Shown one piece after another: positions 57,123 to 64,000 of a stretch of DNA of 64,000 nucleotides. Positions within the stretch are counted from its first letter, which is position 1, and every line of letters starts with the position of its first letter. The notes below the pieces were generated by a model. It was not told the origin of the DNA. It ran no database searches and saw only the letters and a list, made by a program, of their open reading frames with translations. The stretch is from Lingula anatina (Eukaryota > Brachiopoda > Lingulata > Lingulida > Lingulidae), in the NCBI RefSeq assembly GCF_001039355.2, contig NW_019775705.1, positions 163,173 through 227,172 of the forward strand, in the 5' to 3' direction. Position numbers and translations under genes: made by a program.

Positions 57123-59049
57123 TTGGAAGATACATTGTATCATATTTTATTCCCAATATTTCACACTGTGGCCCAAAATTCTTTCACTTTGCCTACTTTA
57201 CATGAACATTACTCTACGAGGAAAATTCTTAAATCAAAATTTAAATTGCCTGTTCATGCCTTACTCCTTTACTTATCATGTGACAACTTTCATGTTCCTG
57301 TGTCTTTATTTAGCAGGTGAATATGAAATGGGTAACTTCTGAATCACATTTGAAAGTGGAATCTGAAAAAAAAAAAAAAAGAAAAGAAATAGTGTCACTA
57401 AAATTTGAATAACTTTTGGTCTAAATTAGATAGGTCCAACTTTTTAATGTTTTATTCATACTCAGATATGTAGCTATCTGAGTGTAAAATTTCAATTCTG
57501 TAGCTTAATTAGAAAAAATCATGGGTGGAACCTATTTTACCATATGTTATATTGTCAGTGGATGTGTTCATATTGCATTTATAAACATTTGTTTGCCATG
57601 AATCAAAGAGGTTTTTGCATCAATCTGGCAGTAATGGTTACTTTTCTTCCATGTTAAAGGTTGATGAGATCTTAGATGAAAGAAAGAGGGGGAACACCAC
57701 CCAGTATTTGGTACGCTGGAAAGGGTTCGGACCCAGTGAGGACTCATGGGAGCCAAGAAAAAACTTGGGCAACTGCACGGAGGCATTGGAGGTGTATTAT
57801 AAAAAACATGCCACACCAAAACCTGTAAGTAGTAGTTTTTTGAATTCAATATTGAAGTCATTATTTAAAGTAGTCCTTTTGAAATGAGATTCGTTGACCC
57901 TTATTTTTCCTTGAATAAAGCAAGAAAACTTATTATGAGATGATGATGGTAACTGTCTTCTAAACTTTAAAGCTTCACTTATCCCAATATTTACATTAAT
58001 TATTTGGGGGAAAAATATTTCCTTGTTCCATTTTTAATGACAAAAGCATTTTCTGTCATGAACAAAGTTTTGCTTTTAGAAAACTTTAATTTTAAGTCTT
58101 CTTTTTCAAGTGTAGCAAACAAAACTGATTTAGAAAATAAATCTGGTTTGTATTCTTATTCAGTAAATAAGTAAATGCCATAATATTACATATTTTAGCC
58201 TTCGAGCCCAGGGCGTTCAACAAGATCCACACGGTCCTCTATGAAGAAGGCAGTTGTGCCAAAATCTTCTGCAAAGGAAACCCGGATTACAGCAGCGGAG
58301 ACCAAGAGTATCACAAAGTCGGCTGTATCTGAACAAAGTGCACAAAAATCTGTCACTTTGACGAGATCTGCCTTGAGGCAGGTGTACACAGCAAGTGAAA
58401 CGGTAAGAAATGGATCAGTATACAGAGTATACTAGTATAATATAGAATTTACAGAATGTTCATTTTTTTATGAGTTTCCCTGTGATTTGGGATGCATGGG
58501 GTATAAAATGTGAATCTGTAATTTGGTCATGGATTTACAGGGCAAGTACAACCACCCAACCCCCAAAAAGTTGTAACCTATACATCCTTCTTTGAAAATG
58601 TGGGCCATTTTTTGAGGCCTTGACTACCAAACATGGCAGAGTGGGTTTCAATTCCCACTCTGTCCAGTTTTTTATCCTTGTTTAAATCTCATTTAATGGT
58701 TCGATGATTGATGAGACGGGTATCAGCTAGTGTATGTGTAATATTGCAGACCACCCCAGGGCTCTCCAGAACCCCACTCAGGACAAGAGCAAAGTTAGAC
58801 TTTGAAGAAGCCAAAGATGCCATTTCAAACAGACTGCGCCAGGGTGCCACCACCAGCACCAGAAGCACCACTGTCACCACCAGAGGCAGCACCAGCACCA
58901 CTTCAGGCAGCACCAGGTCAAGAGCTGTACGAAAGAAGTATCTGCATGTCACTGCGGCCGACATACCTCTCATCATCTTAGTGGCCATCTTGTTGTTTAT
59001 TTGGATCTCCCTGATGTACCAGTTCTTTTATGCAGCCAAAAAGAAATAG
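56490..59049 (+). CDS. Membrane-anchored chromodomain protein (haplotype B)
   Basis: Exons 56490-56516, 57660-57824 (donor GTAAGT, better than GTTAGT in the other copy), 58199-58402 and 58750-59049 give the same 231-residue protein. Differences seen are Ala66Ser, Ser95Thr, Gly193Arg and Arg198His, all in the linker or just before the membrane helix; the chromodomain and membrane helix are unchanged. Intron lengths differ by microsatellites. It is most likely the other allele of the gene at 44635-47227; if a true duplicate, both copies would be intact. Confidence 0.85.
57078..57119. repeat. (CA)n microsatellite (haplotype B)
   Basis: A pure CA array, the allelic counterpart of the compound tract at 45218-45282. 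Confidence 0.95.
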
Positions 59050-59132
59050 GTTAGTTCTTTTTTTCTACATAATGTCTCCTTTTGTATTTATATGAATATA
59101 TAAAAATATCTTGCTTTTGATGTGTACTTCTG

Positions 59133-59135
<3 letters not shown>

Positions 59136-59185
<50 letters not shown>
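59136..59185. repeat. (TA)n microsatellite, long allele in haplotype B
   Basis: About 25 TA units; the other copy has TATGAATATATATATA only (47317-47334). Confidence 0.95.
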
Positions 59186-59190
<5 letters not shown>

Positions 59191-59719
59191 TTTTGGTGCA
59201 GTTTATGTGGAAAACATGGGATATGATTTTGTTTCTCGATTAGAGAAATTAAGAAATGAATAAATACCTACTAAACTGAAATAAATTTAAGGATTAGCCT
59301 AAATTAAATCCCTGACAATTAGAATTTCAATATAAAACAGGGGAAAACGGCAAAACAAAAAAGAAAAGTAATTTTGAAATATTTTTAAGTTTTACAAAGC
59401 TGATTCGGTGTCCTTCCACTTTACAATTTTTTTTTGTAACCAAATACCTATATTTTAATAATTATTTTTTTTTTTAGGGTTTTATTATTTATTGAAAACC
59501 AAGGGATACTCAGTTCAACGCAAGAGCAATCAAACAGCAGCAATCATATGTGCAGAAAAATTGAAAAGGGCCAATGATATTGCCATGATATTTTTACTCA
59601 GTACACTTGGAAGTCTTTCAGCATCACCTGATAGGGACAGTCATAGTGAATGGCTAGGAATTGCAAGTAACTCACGGAAATATAAAGTGTGCATGTAGTA
59701 TCCCCTCAAATGTCATTCA

Positions 59720-60006
59720 GGCCTACCCAGCTACCAGACTCGACACCAAATGACCCTGAATTCACCGGTAGATCTGACCACACTACCCATTTTTAAGGTG
59801 TGCATCAGTATGCACTTCGAAGTATCAGACGCGACACCGCTCTTGCCTAGTACGCGATGTGATGGTGATGATTCTCAGCAGGATCACATCTCAAAATTTG
59901 TTCAGGGGTATGATACTGTGAAATGAGTACTGAAAACGGGTAGTGTGGTCCAATCTACCAGTGAATTCAGGATCATTCGGTGCCGAGTCTGGTAGTTGGG
60001 AAGGCC
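59720..60006. mobile_element. MITE with ~65 bp terminal inverted repeats (haplotype B)
   Basis: This is the allelic copy of the element at 47933-48219, with the same ends and a few SNPs, at the same place downstream of the chromodomain gene. Confidence 0.85.
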
Positions 60007-62599
60007 AGTCATTGTAATTGAGTTAAGTTACACATTTTGTTCAGCAGCTGAGATATGAGATTTGAATTTTTAAAAATTTTACTCATCTTTAATTACTGTA
60101 TTCAAGTGTCATAACAGTAGTTCAGACGATAGACGAACAGTGGTTCAGACGATAGAGGTATTAGATCTTATCCTCTTTCTTAAACTTTCTTAAACTTAAT
60201 TACAGCCTGCAGAGATAGAACTGTATTTAGTTAGACAGTCGTGATGGACTGAAGCTGGGACTTAAATATAAATTATTGTGACCAGTTGGAATATTGTCAA
60301 TACTAACTGGCAATTTTTCAGTGCACTTTTATTACAACTGGGAAATGGGTCTTTGCCCAAGAAGAGATTTTATTCTAAGAATTTGGGTTTTATTTGTCGT
60401 AGAAACAAGGTTTAGCAACCAGATGGCGGTTAGGAGATTTTTATTTGTATAGTTGATGTAGGGAATTTCCAAATTTTGGAAATATGTATAAATTATTGTA
60501 CAGAACCACAACTAGACTATAACATAAAAATCATAGGTGATATTTCAATATATTATACGTGAAATAATACGCAAAGCATAGGACTGAGAAGGGTTAAAAA
60601 ATCACACACTTTAATGAAGCCTTTCAGTGCTCATTACCTACTTTTATATTATCAGAGAGAATCTCATGTAAAGCACAATAAAGCATGAACACACTTGGCA
60701 ACCATCCTGGGCCTGAGAATCACAGCACCAGTATGTGCTCTTTATGCAGACATTGAGCATTTTCCATGGAATTCCGTTTTATATTTGATTCTGATGGTTC
60801 CTGAGATAAGTCCTGAGATTCGTCAAGGGTCCCATGATAAATGTTCAGAGTTTTTTATTTATTTATTTTATTTTTTTTTTATTTTTGAAACCTAGGCTCA
60901 TGTGTGTTTATGGCAGTATATGTGAAGAGTAACATGGCAACTTGTAGTGCATTGAAACCCAGGGTGCCACTGTGAACTTGGTTATTTTGTTAGAGGAAAA
61001 TATCAATAACAACTGAGCAATCTTTATAGAAAACTTGGTGTACATTTAGAAAATGTATGTTCAATTAAGTACCTCCTTTTTTGTATTGTTGGATTTTACT
61101 TCAAACTTATGGAAAGTTAACATTTGTATATTTTACGTTTGGTCATAATATTTCAATTTCAGAAGTAAAATATTGATTAGACCATTAATAATGGTGCCTT
61201 ATTATTATATTACCTAAAGATGTTAATGAAGAATCTATTTTATTGTGTATACATGCATTAAAACATTTTAAAGCTTAAAAGCACATCTGCATTTAGTTAC
61301 AAAATACTTGTCTGAAAAAACTTGCAAATTAAGAATTATGTATTTATGAATACAAACATGATATGTCTTTGTTGTACCTTTAAAGCTGATCTTCCAGATT
61401 TATTTTTAGAAATGGTGTTATGCTGTATTTTATGTATTACCTCGTACATATATTTTTTTATTGATGATGTATGTATGATACCCTTTTGGATGATTAATAA
61501 ACGTGAGTGAAACTGATTTTTTTTTGAGTTGATTGTGTTTTCAGTGGTGGATACACGTGTCAAGGGGGAGCTGAATTAAGTGTCTGGTTTCCAGTTTCTT
61601 TAATAAAAACTAACCTGGAAGTTAACCAAAAACTTGTCGTTTTTCAAAAACACACCTGGCAACTAAGAACTGGTTTCGTTTTTAAAAACAATTCTGGCGT
61701 TTCATTATCTGAAGTTATCATAATGAAATAAGTCTGTACGGTGCATGAATGTTTGTTTCTTTTCAATTTGGTTAAAATACCAGCACTTGGCCGATTTTGA
61801 TAGTTTATCGATTCACTTTCCATCTTGATATTTAATTAACATTGTACCATATTTTAACAGATTACTCACCCACATTGACTATCCATCTTGTATGCTTTTG
61901 ACAATGCTGAGCAGTAAATGTTCAGAGTAGTATAATCTTTATATCCATGACATTTACCCTAGATTCCGGTATTGCCAGCTCGATCTTGATTTCATATATA
62001 ACCCATAGTAGCAATACCAGGCTCTAGCGAACAGCGGCAACTCGGGGGCGTTCTTCTTCAAAATTCTGACTGGGGCGCTTCCATATTTGGAAGTCACACG
62101 TCACAGCTGTGTCCGCCTGGATCCATATTTGGAAGTCATAAGTCTCGTACGTCACAGGTTTGGCCGCCTGGAGCTGCCTTTTCTGCCTTGCGCTGAATTC
62201 TCGAGCAGGCGAGACAAGAAGCAATTAAAGTGCCTGACGCGGAGTTAGAAGTTTGAATTGAAAATCTTGCAGTCGAAGGTCAGTGCCACAATACAAGCAA
62301 CATTCTGCTGTAAAAACTTTTTTTCGTGTAGCCATTGCGCAGCCCTTATAGTGGTATCGGGCATACAGTGTAGCTGTCAAATTTGGCACACGGCAAGCAC
62401 GTGTATTGTGCACGTGTATATCTCAGAACTAAATGTTCTTTGATAAGCAAAAAATACAAAAACATTGGATATATCTTTTCTTTCCAAAGAATATTATTTA
62501 TTTTTTCACTTTACATCTTAAATACAGCAAATAAAATTAAATAAAGCAGAATTAAATTTGTTTTACGTTTTATTTTGGTCTGATGACATTCAACTGCAG

Positions 62600-63920
62600 A
62601 TTCACTGCGGAGCAGTTCTATTTGATTGACGGAAACCTAACATGGCCGGTGGTCTTCAGTGCTAGTAAAAGCGACTCCACCACAAGGTATATTTAGCAAG
62701 CTAGCTTTTACGTTGCTCTGACACTCAGGGTATGACATTGTAAAATCACATAAATTTTTAATTTCAAATTCAATTTTTCCTTAGGTGTCCAAGCTACACC
62801 AACTATCCATCATATTGCTCTATACAAACAGTACCAAACCAGTGCTGTAAGAAGCTTGTCTGCTCAGGTGAGGTCGTACATATTTGCATATTCATTAGCA
62901 TACTCATTAGCTTATTCATCAATCTTCTCATTAGCATATTTATTGACATACCAGTTAAGATATTCATTAATGTAATATGTAAAATTCTCGTATGACTATA
63001 AAGATCCAGAGAGAGAGCATGCATATTTGGGTAAATTTAAACATTTTATTGCTCTCATTGAAGACTAACAGAATTTTTTTAAAGTTGTGATTATTGAATT
63101 GATTATTGAATTGACTTTGGAAAAGTGTAGGCTTGGTTGGCTCTTTCTGAGCCAATATATGATATTGAATACTATGATACAGCACACTATATGAATAGCT
63201 ATATTACACCCCATGTTTGTTGATAGAGGACCAGCAAACATAGGAAGCACTACTGGTACGAGCACTGGAACAGGCACAGGCACGGGAGGTGTCAGGCCAT
63301 GCCTGGACATTCTTCCCAACTGCAATGAGTTCAACTTTGCCAAGGCCTGCACAGGACAGTACTTGGGATGGGCCGCGAAGAACTGTGTCAAGACATGCGG
63401 ACTGTGTGGTTAGTGTTTATATATGTAATATAATGGAGCCTTAACAGGCCAGTGTGACAGCAGGGGTGGTTCTCCTCATCCATTTCCCAATACTTTGTAC
63501 AGGTGACATTTGTCCCATATGCTAACCCCAACCTGTACCAATTTTATTGGACCCAGAACTTCCATTCCTAGGATTACCGTTCCTGTCAAAATGGAAAAAA
63601 AATTTTTTGAGTCATTCAAGGTACATGCTGTGAAATTATGCTTTCGCATGAAACTTGTATTTCATTGATTAAGCAAAACATTAGTCTTACAATTTGTGGG
63701 TACCATTTTTCTTATTTTCTAAGAAAAGATAATATCCATATTGATAGACTTATAACCTCATTTTTCGTCATTATTTTAGACTACCTCACAGCCACCCGGT
63801 TGCCAACAGATGGCGATGTCAACAAGCTGTCCAACTGTGATCAGTTTGAGGACTCTGCATGTACTGGACCATACAAGACCTGGGCTAAAGCAAACTGCCC
63901 AAGAAGATGTGGTCTGTGTG
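62600..63920 (+). CDS. Secreted ShKT-domain protein, partial at both ends
   Basis: Four exons join in phase: 62600-62686, 62785-62867, 63229-63408 and 63780-63920, each with AG/GT borders (the third acceptor is GATAGAG; using the first AG of that string would create a stop). The first two exons encode FTAEQFYLIDGNLTWP and then a Cys-rich piece with YCSIQTVPNQCCKKLVC of no recognised family. The third has a Gly/Thr-rich linker (GTSTGTGTGTGG) and a first ShKT domain (CLDI, CNEF, CTG, NCVKTCGLC); the fourth holds a second one (NCDQFEDSACTG, NCPRRCGLC). ShKT modules are six-cysteine folds found in many extracellular invertebrate proteins, often next to enzymes or matrix domains. The gene lacks its signal-peptide exon and runs off the window; its overall role is unknown. 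Confidence 0.78.
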
Positions 63921-64000
63921 GTAAGTGTGCAGCTTGACATGGAATTATTTGACGATGAAGAGTGAATAAATACATTATTTTCAATATAGATTGGAAAGAT

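Larger units (their letters stand above)
59050..62599. other. Downstream region of the chromodomain gene (haplotype B), leading to the ShKT gene
   Basis: It matches 47228-50713 up to 62506; beyond that the sequence is unique. It includes a (TA)n tract (59136-59185) absent as such from the other copy and the allelic MITE. No gene is recognised before the exon at 62600, although an upstream exon with a signal peptide for the ShKT gene should exist. Confidence 0.6.

Noticed and set aside
50716-62506. A true tandem segmental duplication creating a second chromodomain gene and a 5'-truncated PNO
   Set aside because: The junction is a single N, copy A ends exactly there within homologous sequence, and copy B begins in mid-codon; unmerged allelic contigs explain all of this more simply.
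1-64000. CRISPR arrays, intact tRNA or rRNA genes, prokaryotic operons
   Set aside because: None was seen; the direct repeats present are microsatellites or short tandem copies without spacers, and the genes are spliced eukaryotic ones.

Overview
This is animal nuclear DNA: AT-rich, with many short spliced exons bounded by GT...AG signals, long introns, AATAAA polyadenylation signals, many microsatellites and small inverted-repeat transposons. The gene content (a fibrinogen-related lectin with coiled coil, an AllA-type ureidoglycolate lyase, ShKT repeats, and a pyruvate:NADP+ oxidoreductase) suggests a marine invertebrate. A lophotrochozoan such as a mollusc, brachiopod or annelid is plausible, but the species cannot be fixed from this window.

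Layout: (1) 2.84-8.79 kb, + strand, a three-exon secreted fibrinogen-domain protein whose large introns hold a LINE tail, several foldback/MITE elements and decayed copies of its own exons. (2) 10.4-15.0 kb, - strand, nine exons of TMX3, an ER thioredoxin-related transmembrane protein; its last exons were not found. (3) 15.17-16.91 kb, + strand, prefoldin subunit 4, head to head with TMX3 (173 bp apart) and carrying a textbook minor-class (U12) AT-AC intron. (4) 18.0-19.9 kb, a small four-exon gene of unknown function. (5) 21.8-22.5 kb, an ureidoglycolate-lyase-like gene. (6) 22.5-34.4 kb, mostly noncoding; two or three spliced exons here may be the leader of the next gene. (7) 34.99-40.53 kb, an intronless 1,845-residue pyruvate:NADP+ oxidoreductase (PNO): a full pyruvate:ferredoxin oxidoreductase fused to a cytochrome-P450-reductase-like flavoprotein, with a mitochondrial-type leader. 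(8) 44.6-47.2 kb, a four-exon gene for a chromodomain protein ending in a single membrane segment. (9) 50.7-62.5 kb, a second copy of everything from the 3' half of PNO through the chromodomain gene. (10) 62.6-63.9 kb, part of a secreted protein with at least two ShKT domains, running off the window.

The 12 kb repeat is best read as an assembly artefact. A single N at 50715 marks the point where one contig ends; the next begins in mid-codon inside PNO and replays the same sequence with SNPs and microsatellite/indel differences, then continues into new sequence at 62507. That is the pattern of two haplotype contigs placed end to end. The real order would then be PNO - chromodomain gene - ShKT gene, each once.

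The two most interesting items are the PNO, an anaerobic-type mitochondrial pyruvate enzyme best known from Euglena and Cryptosporidium, sitting without introns in an intron-rich animal locus, and the membrane-anchored chromodomain protein, whose architecture suggests a direct tether between methylated histone H3 and a nuclear membrane. The genes do not form an obvious pathway together; this is an ordinary animal gene neighbourhood.
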